Source: Promethearchaeota archaeon
Lineage (GTDB): Archaea > Asgardarchaeota > Lokiarchaeia > Sigyniarchaeales > SOKP01
Direction of reading: 5' to 3'
Assembly (NCBI GenBank): GCA_019058365.1
Contig: JAHPZE010000007.1
Coordinates: forward strand, 1-64,000
DNA: 64,000 nucleotides
Numbering within the stretch: position 1 is the first letter of the stretch; each line of letters opens with the position of its first letter. The notes under the pieces are model-generated. The model was not told the origin of the DNA. It made no database searches and worked only from the letters and a program-made list of their open reading frames with translations. This document shows positions 1 through 9,224 of the stretch, piece after piece. The position numbers and the translations under genes were made by a program.

Positions 1-54
1 TGGATACAATTTAATACCAAGTGGTCTTCAAATCACTGAATTTTGTAGCTAATC

Positions 55-324
55 AATTATTTTTCTTTAAATAGATTCGCCTATAAAGTAATTAAAAAGC
101 AAGGTGAAGCACATTTGTCAATCGACCTTGATTTTAGTCCTGTTTAGCAACCGAGCATTTCTTTAGCCGACCTTATTTAAAATGTAGTGATTTCTGGAAA
201 GAAGGGCAGCGGCAAAACTACCTTATTAGCTCATATATCAAATCCAATTTATGAAAAAGCCCATTTTATTTGTGTGTTAAACATAATTTTATTATCTATT
301 AAAAAAATTAGATCATTTGGTTAG
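55..324 (+). pseudogene. Decayed P-loop NTPase fragment
   Basis: One reading frame from about 55 to the TAG at 322-324 encodes a protein-like stretch with a clear Walker A motif (ISGKKGSGKTTLL, from about base 190). It is interrupted by TAG at 145-147 and TAA at 178-180, and it has no credible start codon. The Walker A motif is followed by only about 30 residues, with no Walker B, so this looks like the remnant of an ATPase or GTPase rather than a working gene. The rest of 1-422 holds nothing else I can support. A chance ORF is possible, but a full GxxGSGKT with hydrophobic flanks is unlikely by chance. Confidence 0.3.
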
Positions 325-358
325 AAAATAAATTTGAAAGGACCGTGTAATATATATT

Positions 359-370
359 AAAAAAAAAAAA
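359..370 (-). terminator. Oligo-T terminator of the aldolase gene
   Basis: A run of 12 A on the + strand reads as an oligo-T tract on the minus strand, about 50 bases after the aldolase stop codon. Archaeal RNA polymerase commonly terminates at such T-rich tracts. No hairpin precedes it. Confidence 0.35.
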
Positions 371-422
371 TTCTTTATTTATTGATGTATTTTTATAGTT
401 ATCTTAATCTTTGGACATCTTA

Positions 423-1249
423 TTAGAGGCCTTTAGGGCCTTGCTTACATATTTCATAGGCTTCGTCTACAGAAGCATTCTCATGAACTATCGCTCGAAC
501 TGCTTTAATCATTCCAATAGGGCTGTCACTTTGAAAGATATTTCTTCCCATATTTACGTCTATAACTGTAAAAATCAGTTATAGTCTACGCCGACAGCTC
601 CTTTGTCAATTGCATCTTTTGACATCTGTAGTGCATCTCTTTCTTCGATCTTTTTTCCTCCTGCGATTACAATTGGTGCTGGACAAATACTTGTTACTTC
701 TTCAAAGTTCTCGCAATAATAGGTCTTTACAAAAGTAGCACCCATTTCTGCAGCCATTCTACTTGCCATCCCTAGATAACGTGCATCTCTTACCATTTCT
801 CTTCCAACGGCAGTGACAGCTAATGTAGGAATGCCATATTCTTGCCCCCAATTTACTAACTTTGAAAGGTTCATTAAAGTTTGCTTCTCATATTCTCCTC
901 CTACAAAAATTGAGCAAGTAATAGCTGATACATTCAATCTTATCGCATCATCAACAGTAACATTTATTTCTTCATTAGAGAGCTCTTTTAACATTGAAGC
1001 CCCCGCTGATACTCTTAAAACAATAGGTACATCAATTTCAGAAGGTACACAGTTTCTAAGCATCCCTCTTGTCAACATAAGAGCATCAGCATATTCAAAT
1101 AAGGGCTTCATATCAGTGAAACATTTTAATTGACTGGGAACGTTTCCAAAATATCCATGATCAATAGCTAACATAACGCACCGCCCACTCTTTGGTTTAA
1201 TTATTCTGTTAAAGCGGTTCTGAAAACCCCAATCACCCACTACAACCAT
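423..1249 (-). CDS. LsrF/DhnA-type class I aldolase or thiolase, interrupted by a hairpin insert
   Basis: This is a (beta/alpha)8 class I aldolase of the DhnA/LsrF family, which acts on phosphorylated sugar-like substrates. The first frame (1249 to a TGA at 577-575) carries [10 protein letters not shown] near residue 27, the expected lysine in FVKTYYC near residue 175, and IVIAGGKK near 197. It stops just after the conserved GVD. The rest of the family C-terminus ([11 protein letters not shown] and on to KGL, stop at 425-423) is intact in another frame from the ATG at 551-549. The two parts are separated by an insert of 26 or 32 nt containing a perfect 9-bp inverted repeat. Restored length is about 264-266 residues, normal for the family. 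It could be a fresh pseudogene, a spliced or bypassed gene, or a split gene. Family assignment is firm; the exact substrate is unknown. Confidence 0.8.
552..588 (-). other. Hairpin insert inside the aldolase gene
   Basis: The inverted repeat CTATAACTG/CAGTTATAG (560-568 and 576-584, 7-nt loop) lies between the GVD and MGRN codons of the aldolase. GTCTA occurs at both 558-562 and 584-588. Removing one 26-nt unit restores the frame as GVD-VN-MGRN. Removing 32 nt (552-583) gives GVD-MGRN, the usual family sequence. The insert carries TGA and other stops in the reading frame. On the transcript, CGU/ACG flanks leave a 3-nt bulge on one side of the stem, which is only half of a bulge-helix-bulge splice motif. 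Confidence 0.6.
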
Positions 1250-1367
1250 TTTTAAATCCCTTTTTAATAGTTTGAATATTAATTAAGATTATTTTTTTAA
1301 ATAAATTAATGATCTCTATTTTACTTTTTCTAAAAAACACATATAAGTAAAGTTTATACAAAAATAA

Positions 1368-2216
1368 TTAAATCACACTTAAGAATTCTCCAACTCTGTT
1401 CTTAATTTTTGAAACGAGTTTTCTTGAGATGTTTCGCCTTATAAACTCTTTAATCAAGTTAAAGTGATAATTACTAATTTTTTTTCTACCAAATTTTTTA
1501 GAAATTCTAACTATTAACTCATCTTCATAAATTTGATCAATTTCTTCTAATATTGAAACAGTATAATGCACTTCATTTATCAGTTTAGATATATCTTGCT
1601 GAAGGAGTTTTAGTTGTTGTTCTTCATCAATAATGTCTAAGGCTCTTTTAATGATCTGTTCCTCGAATTTTAACTTGATTGTCCACGGAGTCTGAAATAT
1701 ATGTTGAGATGTATCCAATATTAAAGCATCTCTATCCTTAATTTTAATTTTATTAATATCAGGGTTTTCAATTATATGGATTGTTTTACTTTCCCTATAT
1801 GTCTCTGGTAATATATTATCCCCAACTGAATTCAATAAAGCTTCATCATATTGGAAATTTTCATCTTTTATAACATAAGAGGGATAATTAAATATTTTTC
1901 CATGTATAAGACTGAAAATTCCATAGATTCCAAAAATTTGTATTAAGTTCCTAAGATTTACCCTTCCAGCAGCTTCCCTATCAACTTCAGGAGAAATCGC
2001 ACCCATCAGAATATCTATTTTCTCATACCCTCTTATAATTCCTTTTGTATCTACAAAAACGATAAATTGGTGTTCAGGACATACAGCATTAATTGGTATT
2101 TGAATTTTAACAGTACCAAATTTTTTTTGAGAGAAAATCGCCTCAGGAACATTAATTGATTTCGCTTTCCCACATGTAGGGCATACGACTTCTAGAACCT
2201 TAAATGATTCAGGCAT
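1368..2216 (-). CDS. Zinc-finger-containing protein of unknown function
   Basis: I do not recognise this 282-residue protein as a named family. Residues 1-75 contain CPTCG (about residue 12) and CPEHQ (about 46), a likely zinc-binding pair, within a beta-rich stretch ending VFVDTKGIIRGYEKID. The remainder is mostly helical, charged and rich in Lys, Ile and Glu, with no signal peptide or membrane segment, so it should be cytosolic. The start ATG at 2216 precedes the zinc motif directly. It is a monocistronic minus-strand gene between the aldolase and a metallo-beta-lactamase-like gene. Proteins with a zinc knuckle plus a small alpha/beta sensor-like domain are common in Asgard genomes, but no function is inferred here. 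Confidence 0.7.
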   Translation of the reverse strand: MPESFKVLEVVCPTCGKAKSINVPEAIFSQKKFGTVKIQIPINAVCPEHQFIVFVDTKGIIRGYEKIDILMGAISPEVDREAAGRVNLRNLIQIFGIYGIFSLIHGKIFNYPSYVIKDENFQYDEALLNSVGDNILPETYRESKTIHIIENPDINKIKIKDRDALILDTSQHIFQTPWTIKLKFEEQIIKRALDIIDEEQQLKLLQQDISKLINEVHYTVSILEEIDQIYEDELIVRISKKFGRKKISNYHFNLIKEFIRRNISRKLVSKIKNRVGEFLSVI

Positions 2217-2345
2217 ATTAGAATCTGAAAAATTAATATTTCAACTAATAATAAATAGATAAACTCTAAATAAAAAATTTAAGGAAATTCCCGCAATTCA
2301 AAAATCACGGTTTAAAATTAAAATCTTGTAAATTTAATAATAAAT

Positions 2346-3059
2346 TTATTTATTAAGGAGCTTGAGAAATTTCTTCTTCCAAATCTGATACTCCATCACA
2401 TAGTTGAAGCCGCAAACAATATCAAATTCTCTTTTTTCAATTAAATTTTTTAACCTTTTTGCTCCTTCCATGGTTGATTGTAATGGACCGTAAGGATTTA
2501 AAATAAAAATCTGATCTAATGGGATTAAATAATCACAGATGAAAATTACATTTTCAAAAATATAAAAAGTGAATCCTTGAGTGTGTCCATTGATATGAAA
2601 AGCTTCTATTCCAGATAAATTAAAATCTTTCGTAAATTTTTTATCAAAAGGATTCAATTTAGAAAGTGAATGTTCAGAATCATTTTTATGAATCCATATA
2701 AAAGCAGTATAATATCCTCTATAAAGGTTTGATGCTCCAAGAAAATGTTGGTGCGTGAATAATATTTTATCCATCGGTTCTAACTCTTTAGAGAAGGTAG
2801 AAGGGCAATCAATCCAGACTCTCTTATTATCTATTTCAATACTATAAGCAGAATGTTCAAGTCCTAAAGATGGATATGAATTTAAGCGGACTACTTTATC
2901 GTTAACTCTTGAGCTCACAATTTTATGCATTTGTGAACACTCTTCTGCAGTTATAAAGTTTTCATTAGAGGCGCCACAGAAAGGACAAAATTGAAAATAG
3001 TGCCCTATCATATTATAACCACATTTTTTACATACATATTGTCTTTGAAAGTCTGTCAT
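2346..3059 (-). CDS. Zinc-ribbon metallo-beta-lactamase-fold protein
   Basis: The protein has 237 residues. The N-terminus holds a four-Cys zinc ribbon (CKKCG near residue 10, CPFCG near 26). The rest resembles a metallo-beta-lactamase fold: LFTHQHFLGA (about 100), INGHTQGF (about 157) and FICDYLIP (about 173) stand where the family places its metal motifs. The first motif is HQHFLG rather than the canonical HxHxDH, so one metal site lacks its Asp and last His. The C-terminus is short compared with glyoxalase-II-like enzymes. A hydrolase with altered metal binding or a non-catalytic relative are both possible. Cytosolic; no partner gene is evident. Confidence 0.75.
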   Translation of the reverse strand: MTDFQRQYVCKKCGYNMIGHYFQFCPFCGASNENFITAEECSQMHKIVSSRVNDKVVRLNSYPSLGLEHSAYSIEIDNKRVWIDCPSTFSKELEPMDKILFTHQHFLGASNLYRGYYTAFIWIHKNDSEHSLSKLNPFDKKFTKDFNLSGIEAFHINGHTQGFTFYIFENVIFICDYLIPLDQIFILNPYGPLQSTMEGAKRLKNLIEKREFDIVCGFNYVMEYQIWKKKFLKLLNK

Positions 3060-3164
3060 TTCACTTGATTAGTCTGAGATTATCTAAATATTAATAAAAC
3101 TTCATTCGGATTATTTCTTATTGCATATATTAAAATTTTTTTTATATATTAAATTGGTAAAATC

Positions 3165-4451
3165 ATGAATATTAACGTTTCTGAAGAAGATTCGAAATAC
3201 ATGTATGACTTTGTGCAAAGCATTATTGACGAAATTGGACCAAGAATGTCATGTAGTTCAAAAGAAGCAGAAGCTGCAGAATTTATCAAGAATGAGCTTG
3301 AAAAATCCTGTGATGAAGTCTCAGTGGAGCGCTTTGCATGCCATCCAAAAGCATTTTTAGGTTGGATTAAACTGGACATGTTTATGATTGTAATTTCGAT
3401 TCTCCTTTACTTTTTAAGCCAAATATTTACAGAACAATTCTGGTTATTACTTATAGCTATAATATCTTTTCTTTTTGTATTATTACCATTTTTAATTATG
3501 TGGGAAGAATTCTTCAATTACAGAGAGTTTATTGACTCATTGTTTCGTAAAAAAACCTCACAAAATGTAATTGGTAAATTTAAATCAGAGGGAGAGCTAA
3601 AAAAAATTATCATTTTTTCAAGCCATATGGATACCGCTGTTGAATTTAAATTGATGAAACTTTTGGGTTGGAGATTTATACCAATAGCATTTGGAGTAAT
3701 TTTTCTCATGCTAATGTGGTTGGTTCTTTCATTCTTAAATTTAGCCTTTATATTGATTGGATTCATTAGCCTGAAAGCTATTTTTCTGAATATTATGATT
3801 TGGGCTCTTATCATTGGAAGTCCCTTTATTATCCTCTTATTCTTTTTTGTACCATTGGGAGAGAAGGGGAATGTGGTACCGGGTGCCACAGATAATTTAA
3901 GTAGTTGTTCAGTTATTCAAGGATTGGGACGATATCTAAAAAATAATAGAGATATTATCCCACCTAATATTGAGATAAGATTGATTAGCTTTGGGTGCGA
4001 AGAAGTTGGTTTGAGAGGATCATATCGCTATGTAGAAGTTCATCACAATGAACTAAAAAGAAATGAAACTCTTGTAGTAAATATGGATGGCCTTGAAAAA
4101 CCCGATTATATTTATATAGTAGAATTTGAGCCTACTACAAGGACTTGGCACTCTAAGGAAGTTATTCAAAAATTATCAAGAGCAGCAGAAATTGTAAATA
4201 TTGAAGCAAAACGAATAGGTTCAGGAAAATTAGAAAAAGCATTAGGACGCTTAACTGGAGGCTCTGATGCTGCTGCTTTCTCAAAAGCAGATATTAAGGC
4301 CGAATTTATAAATGCGGCTGATTGGAAAAACCGTTCTAGTTACTATCATCAATCTGGAGATACTATTGACAAAATTGAAAAAGGAACTTTGGAAAGTATA
4401 TTAAAAATATGTATAGCTTTTTTAACAAATGAATCAAAATCTCACGATTAA
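3165..4451 (+). CDS. Membrane-embedded M28-family zinc aminopeptidase (copy 1)
   Basis: A di-zinc M28 peptidase of 428 residues. The metal ligands can be followed: SSHMDTA (about residue 151), GATDNLSS (about 244), the catalytic pair GCEEVGLRG (about 282), NMDG (about 309) and YYHQSGDT (about 404). Two hydrophobic hairpins, at about 70-110 and 170-230, are inserted in the catalytic fold and predict four or more membrane segments, so the enzyme is membrane-anchored. The ATG at 3165 follows a TATA-like TTTATATATT by about 20 nt, suggesting a short leader. A close paralogue follows 74 bp downstream in the same direction. The substrate side (cytosolic or outside) cannot be settled from sequence. 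Confidence 0.85.
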   Translation: MNINVSEEDSKYMYDFVQSIIDEIGPRMSCSSKEAEAAEFIKNELEKSCDEVSVERFACHPKAFLGWIKLDMFMIVISILLYFLSQIFTEQFWLLLIAIISFLFVLLPFLIMWEEFFNYREFIDSLFRKKTSQNVIGKFKSEGELKKIIIFSSHMDTAVEFKLMKLLGWRFIPIAFGVIFLMLMWLVLSFLNLAFILIGFISLKAIFLNIMIWALIIGSPFIILLFFFVPLGEKGNVVPGATDNLSSCSVIQGLGRYLKNNRDIIPPNIEIRLISFGCEEVGLRGSYRYVEVHHNELKRNETLVVNMDGLEKPDYIYIVEFEPTTRTWHSKEVIQKLSRAAEIVNIEAKRIGSGKLEKALGRLTGGSDAAAFSKADIKAEFINAADWKNRSSYYHQSGDTIDKIEKGTLESILKICIAFLTNESKSHD

Positions 4452-4525
4452 GTTTTTATAATTATATTTTATTTACTTTTTAATTTACTAACAAAATATA
4501 ATTCAAAGAAAAAGAAGGGATTTTT

Positions 4526-5842
4526 TTGCAGATTGAAATTTCAAAAGATGATTCGAAATATATGTATGATATCATCCAAAAGATAATTGATGAATGTGGT
4601 CCTCGAATGCCTTGTAGTCCACAAGAAGCTAAAGGTGCAGAATTTATAAAAAATGAACTTGAAGAGACTTGTGATGAGGTAACTATTGAACCTTTTACAT
4701 GTCATCCTAGAGCTGCTTTGGGGTGGATAAGAGTAGACTTAATATTGAGTTTGTTATCATTCAGCTTATTTCTTTTAATCCACTTGTTTATAGATTCATT
4801 TTGGGTATATATTTTATCAATTATATCGACTTTACTAATATTTATAGCAATATTGATCGCTTGGGAGGAGTTCTTTAGTTATAAAGAGTTTGTAGATCCA
4901 ATATTTAAGAAAAAAAATTCTCAAAATGTTATAGGTAAAATAAAACCTATTGGTGAAATTAAAAAAATCATTATTTTTTCTGGACATCATGATAGTGCTT
5001 TACAGTTTAATCTTCTAAGATATTTAAAGTATGGCTATGAATTAATTATTTTTTTAGGTCTTGGAATTCTATTTTTTTGGTTTTTCGCATCTATCATTTT
5101 TATAGTACTTTCCATATTCACCTTTTTATTAGATATTACATTGATATATCGATCTTTCTTTAATTTAGTTATTTGGCTATTAATTATTGGAGCTGTACCA
5201 CTTACAACGTTATTTTTCTTTGTAACTCCAGGCAAAAGAGCAAATAAGGTTCCTGGTGCAGTTGATAACTTAAGTGCAGTTGCAATTATATTAGGTGTCG
5301 GAAGATATCTGAAAAGCCATAAAGATATAATACCTAAAAACACTGAAATAAGAATAATATCATTTGGAAGTGAGGAAGCATTTTTAAGGGGGGCTTTCCG
5401 TTATGTGGAAGCGCACTTAGAAGAATTACAAAAATTTGATGCAGAATGTGTCAATTTGGATGCTATTCAAAGTACAAATTATCTCACATTCTCCGATAAA
5501 GAACCAACAACTAGAACTATTCATAGTGAAGAAGTTGTTCAAAAACTTATCAAATCGGCTGAATTAGTAGGTGTTAAAGCAAATATTGCTAGCTTGGGAG
5601 GAGGCAGTTTTCTTGAAAAAATAGCAGGCTTAATGGGGGGAGGTACTGATGCTACCGCTTTTTCAAAATCAAAAATAAAAGCTAGTACTATTACAGGTTT
5701 GAGTCTAATAAAGATGGTCCATTTTTACCATCAAGAAACAGACACTCCAGATAAAATTGAAAAAGGAGTCTTAGAAAATGCGTTAAAAATATGTATAGGA
5801 TATTTATTTTCCAGAACAACACAACAAAAGTTGATTAATTAA
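4526..5842 (+). CDS. Membrane-embedded M28-family zinc aminopeptidase (copy 2)
   Basis: A 438-residue paralogue of the preceding peptidase with the same architecture. Ligand motifs are SGHHDSA (about residue 152), GAVDNLSA (about 248), FGSEEAFLRG (about 284), NLDAI (about 313) and FYHQETDTPDKIEKG near the end, so the active site looks complete. Membrane hairpins occur at about 70-110 and 170-235. The start is TTG at 4526: it follows AAGAAGGGA at good ribosome-binding distance, and the encoded MQIEISKDDSKYMYD aligns with the start of copy 1. Tandem duplication is evident. Divergence is substantial in the membrane parts and low around the metal sites, which argues that both are functional. Confidence 0.85.
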   Translation: MQIEISKDDSKYMYDIIQKIIDECGPRMPCSPQEAKGAEFIKNELEETCDEVTIEPFTCHPRAALGWIRVDLILSLLSFSLFLLIHLFIDSFWVYILSIISTLLIFIAILIAWEEFFSYKEFVDPIFKKKNSQNVIGKIKPIGEIKKIIIFSGHHDSALQFNLLRYLKYGYELIIFLGLGILFFWFFASIIFIVLSIFTFLLDITLIYRSFFNLVIWLLIIGAVPLTTLFFFVTPGKRANKVPGAVDNLSAVAIILGVGRYLKSHKDIIPKNTEIRIISFGSEEAFLRGAFRYVEAHLEELQKFDAECVNLDAIQSTNYLTFSDKEPTTRTIHSEEVVQKLIKSAELVGVKANIASLGGGSFLEKIAGLMGGGTDATAFSKSKIKASTITGLSLIKMVHFYHQETDTPDKIEKGVLENALKICIGYLFSRTTQQKLIN

Positions 5843-5859
5843 AATAGATGTAATTAAAA

Positions 5860-8424
5860 TTACAATTTTTTGCTGTCTTTCACTACTAATTTTACCAAAA
5901 GTACTATAAGTATCATTGGTATAACGCCTACACCGAAAATTGAAAACAATACATAATTTATAGAATTTGGGAAAACAGTCGTTAAAAATAATTGTCCAAG
6001 CGAATCTATTAAATAATGAGCAATAATAGATGGAATTAAACTCCTAGTTTTAATATACATGTAAGCAAATGAAATTCCTAGACATGATGCATATACTACT
6101 TGGATTATAACATTAGATAGATCCGTTCCATTCAATAAATTAGCAAAATGATAGAAACCAAATGTTATTCCGTTAAGTAAAATGACTACAGTTTTACTAT
6201 ATTTCCTTAACTGTAAATTTAATATAACTCCTCTAAAAGCAACCTCTTCCCAAATTCCTGGGATAAGCATAATAATAAAAAGAAACCAGTTATTTCCCAT
6301 AAAAAAGAAGTTGCCGTAAAAAATGTAGTTTCCAAGAAATTCTCCGAACAATACGGTGGATAATCCATAAATACCTATAGCACTAATTCCAAGCACAAGA
6401 TTTCTCCATAGAGGTTTGACTCTAGTTAATCCTATAGATAGAGAATGGTCTCTAAAGGTTTCTTTACCATTTGGAAGTTTTAATCCAAATGGAACGATAA
6501 TCTGCCATAATAGAATTAAAAACCCAACTATTATAAAAAAGCCAAGAAATAAATTAGTAATAGTAGGTAGATTGTAAATAAATGGAAATAAAATTAGTGG
6601 TAAAAACAAAAAAATCACTTGTAAGATCACTAGAACAAGAGTTCCTACATTAACATGTTCTCTTAAAAAACCTCCGGTTTTATACTCAGCCGTTTTTTCT
6701 AATTTTGGAAACATCCTGTTGAAAATGAACACCATCAGTGCTAATCCAAAAAGACCAACTCCCCCCAAAACTAATAGTCCAATAGTAATACCAAAACCAT
6801 ATATTAAAAAAGTTCCAGTTATTAGAAACGCCATAAAAAGACCAAAATCGGATAATAACATTGCGATCCATTTTAGAATCTTATTCTCTTTATTTAATTC
6901 TTCAATTACGTATTTGTATTTCATTTTTCCAAAGAATTTGATTTTTAGTAGAAACATAAATAACAGCAAAGTCCATGCAATCGGCAATGTGATCAGAAGT
7001 AGAATTATAACAATAACAGATTGTAGTATCAAGGTAAGGACAATTGAAGTTATAATAAGTGATATTCCTTGAATTGATAACATTAACAAAATTTTTGCTT
7101 TTGCTTGATCTCGTGGAAGAATTGGTAATGAAGCTAATGTTGAGCTACCTGATTCTTCAAGATTCAAGAATCCTATTATTAGCATAATTGGTATAAAAAG
7201 ATACACAAGAAGTATAATAGACCATACTATCAATATTGATTCAATTGAAAGGGTTATCGCATTAAATAGTCCACTCATTGATAAAATCATTATTAGTGGA
7301 TAAAAAATAGGGAAGAATATAAACATAAAAGATTGGATATCTCTTGTCGAAGAAACTATATCTTTACGTAAATATGCCTTAATTGGTGAGATAGGATTTA
7401 GTTCGAATTGAATCTCCCTCTTCTTTTCCATTTTTACTGTTTTGATTTCTGTTGAAATTGCACTATGTAATGCCCTTTGAGCAACTTTAAATAGTGCCCA
7501 TGTTAAAACAATGCTTAACGCAAACCCTGTTAAAGTAGTAAGTATTAAAATAGGATGTACTTGAAATTGAAGATTAGTTAATGATACTAGAAATGCAGGG
7601 GCAAATAAGAAAGGAATAAGACTTAAAATAATAATCAATATGAAAGAAGGCTCAGTAGTAGCAAAAATTGCAAAAAGACTAATGGTTGCATTTAATCCCC
7701 AACTGATTATAAAGCTAGTACAAAACATGATAATAAAATAGCCTAACATGGTTACTGTTCTAATTATATTCGCGTTTTTTGATTTCATTTTCGATTCTGA
7801 AAAAAGAAAACTCATCTTTTCTCCAATTATTACCAGAATGCTAAAACTGAAAATTACATTCACAACTGATGCTGCTAAACAAACCAAAAACATTATAAAG
7901 TCTTGAGTTATGATCAGCATAATTATTGGAAATGCTACAATTAAAATTATTAATGGAATATCTAAATTGCGAAATAAAGTCATTACACCTATCTTTTTCA
8001 AACTCTTTTTAGAAAATGGAAGTGTCTGCAACCACTTGAAAGCATTACCTGACATGAAAGATCCAGTTGAGATCATTCCAAACATAAGCATATACATAAC
8101 AGTTATCCCAAAAAAAATCATAAATAGAAATGATGATATGAAAAAAATTGTATTTATGCTATAGAGACCTAAATTATCTCTAATTTGGAAATACGTAACT
8201 AATGGTAGTAAAGGCAAAAATAAAAAAAGAATTGAAAAAACAATTTTAAGTGCCAAAGCTTGATGCCTAATATAATTTTTATTCTTTTTCAGTTTCTCAA
8301 TAAATTTTGCTTGATGCGCTCCTGCACTAGCCATCTGGCTCTCCATAATGATCTCATAAATAGGGTATTTCGCTAAAGAATAGAAAGATTTTTGTTTTTT
8401 TTCTTCCATATTCATCAACACCAT
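5860..8424 (-). CDS. ABC-2-type permease fused to a CPBP (Abi/CAAX-like) membrane protease
   Basis: An 854-residue polytopic membrane protein. The first 560 residues or so carry about 12 hydrophobic segments arranged like an ABC-2 exporter permease. The last 250 residues form a CPBP/type II CAAX-protease domain with its three motifs: WEEVAFRG (EExxxR), FGFYHFANL (FxxxH) and IAHYLIDSL (HxxxD). The CPBP glutamates and histidines lie in the membrane and either cleave peptides or, in some members, only bind. The gene follows the ABC ATPase gene with a one-base stop/start overlap, so the two form one exporter. The fusion suggests export and processing of a peptide or lipidated substrate, but that is inference. 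Convergent with the M28 pair. Confidence 0.8.
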   Translation of the reverse strand: MVLMNMEEKKQKSFYSLAKYPIYEIIMESQMASAGAHQAKFIEKLKKNKNYIRHQALALKIVFSILFLFLPLLPLVTYFQIRDNLGLYSINTIFFISSFLFMIFFGITVMYMLMFGMISTGSFMSGNAFKWLQTLPFSKKSLKKIGVMTLFRNLDIPLIILIVAFPIIMLIITQDFIMFLVCLAASVVNVIFSFSILVIIGEKMSFLFSESKMKSKNANIIRTVTMLGYFIIMFCTSFIISWGLNATISLFAIFATTEPSFILIIILSLIPFLFAPAFLVSLTNLQFQVHPILILTTLTGFALSIVLTWALFKVAQRALHSAISTEIKTVKMEKKREIQFELNPISPIKAYLRKDIVSSTRDIQSFMFIFFPIFYPLIMILSMSGLFNAITLSIESILIVWSIILLVYLFIPIMLIIGFLNLEESGSSTLASLPILPRDQAKAKILLMLSIQGISLIITSIVLTLILQSVIVIILLLITLPIAWTLLLFMFLLKIKFFGKMKYKYVIEELNKENKILKWIAMLLSDFGLFMAFLITGTFLIYGFGITIGLLVLGGVGLFGLALMVFIFNRMFPKLEKTAEYKTGGFLREHVNVGTLVLVILQVIFLFLPLILFPFIYNLPTITNLFLGFFIIVGFLILLWQIIVPFGLKLPNGKETFRDHSLSIGLTRVKPLWRNLVLGISAIGIYGLSTVLFGEFLGNYIFYGNFFFMGNNWFLFIIMLIPGIWEEVAFRGVILNLQLRKYSKTVVILLNGITFGFYHFANLLNGTDLSNVIIQVVYASCLGISFAYMYIKTRSLIPSIIAHYLIDSLGQLFLTTVFPNSINYVLFSIFGVGVIPMILIVLLVKLVVKDSKKL

Positions 8425-9224
8425 TAATTTTTCATTTTAAAAGATGCTCTTAATTTTTTTATAATCTCATTAACTGAAGTGTCTTGTTCAGTTAACCTTA
8501 AAAATACATCTTCTAAACTAGCGCCGAGTTTATTCGCTTGTATACGTAGCTCTTCTAACGTTCCGATTCCAACTATTTTTCCTTTATGGATGATCCCTAT
8601 TCGATCACATAATTCCTGAGCAATTTCCATAATGTGTGTTGAAAAAAGAACTGAACCACCACTCTGTGTATGGAGGTCTAATATAGATTTAAAAACCCTT
8701 ACAGATTTCGCATCAAGACCAGCAATTGGTTCGTCCAAAATAAGCAAATCGGGTTCATGGAGTATTGCGGCAATTATTTGTAGTTTTTGTTTATTACCGT
8801 GGGACAATGTTGCAATTAATTGTTCATAATAGTCAATTGCTTCCAAGCTCTCCATGTATTCTTTTGCAAGTTTTGTGGTCTTTGATTCATCCAATCTACG
8901 GACAGATGCTATGAAATTAAATAAATCTTTCGGCGTTAATGATTTAAAGATTAAAGGTTCCTCACTTACATACCCTATACGACGTTTGATTTCAACCTCA
9001 TCACGTTCTGGGTCCATTCCAAAAACACTCATTTCTCCATCATTTGGTTCAAGGAGTCCTAATAGAAGCTTTATTGTAGTAGTTTTTCCCGCACCATTAG
9101 GACCTAAAAGACCAAAAACTTCACCTTTGTGAACATTAAAAGAAATACCATCAACAGCTTTAACTTCTCCAAAATATTTCTTTAAATCTTTGACAACAAT
9201 TATTTCATGATTAGACATTTTCAT
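8424..9224 (-). CDS. ABC transporter ATP-binding protein (partner of the CPBP-fused permease)
   Basis: A 266-residue ABC ATPase with all motifs: Walker A GPNGAGKTT (about residue 40), the signature LSHGNKQKL (about 143; canonical LSGGQ altered to LSHGN), Walker B LLILDEP (about 162) and a switch His in FSTHIMEIA. The fold and the C-terminal extension match exporters of the DrrA/NatA type. It is the first gene of a two-gene operon, overlapping the permease-CPBP gene by one base at 8424. Start: ATG at 9224; a second in-frame ATG at 9218 is equally possible. Confidence 0.9.
   Translation of the reverse strand: MKMSNHEIIVVKDLKKYFGEVKAVDGISFNVHKGEVFGLLGPNGAGKTTTIKLLLGLLEPNDGEMSVFGMDPERDEVEIKRRIGYVSEEPLIFKSLTPKDLFNFIASVRRLDESKTTKLAKEYMESLEAIDYYEQLIATLSHGNKQKLQIIAAILHEPDLLILDEPIAGLDAKSVRVFKSILDLHTQSGGSVLFSTHIMEIAQELCDRIGIIHKGKIVGIGTLEELRIQANKLGASLEDVFLRLTEQDTSVNEIIKKLRASFKMKN

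Noticed and set aside
813..1133. Plus-strand ORF opposite the aldolase
   Set aside because: It is the antisense shadow of a clear family sequence.
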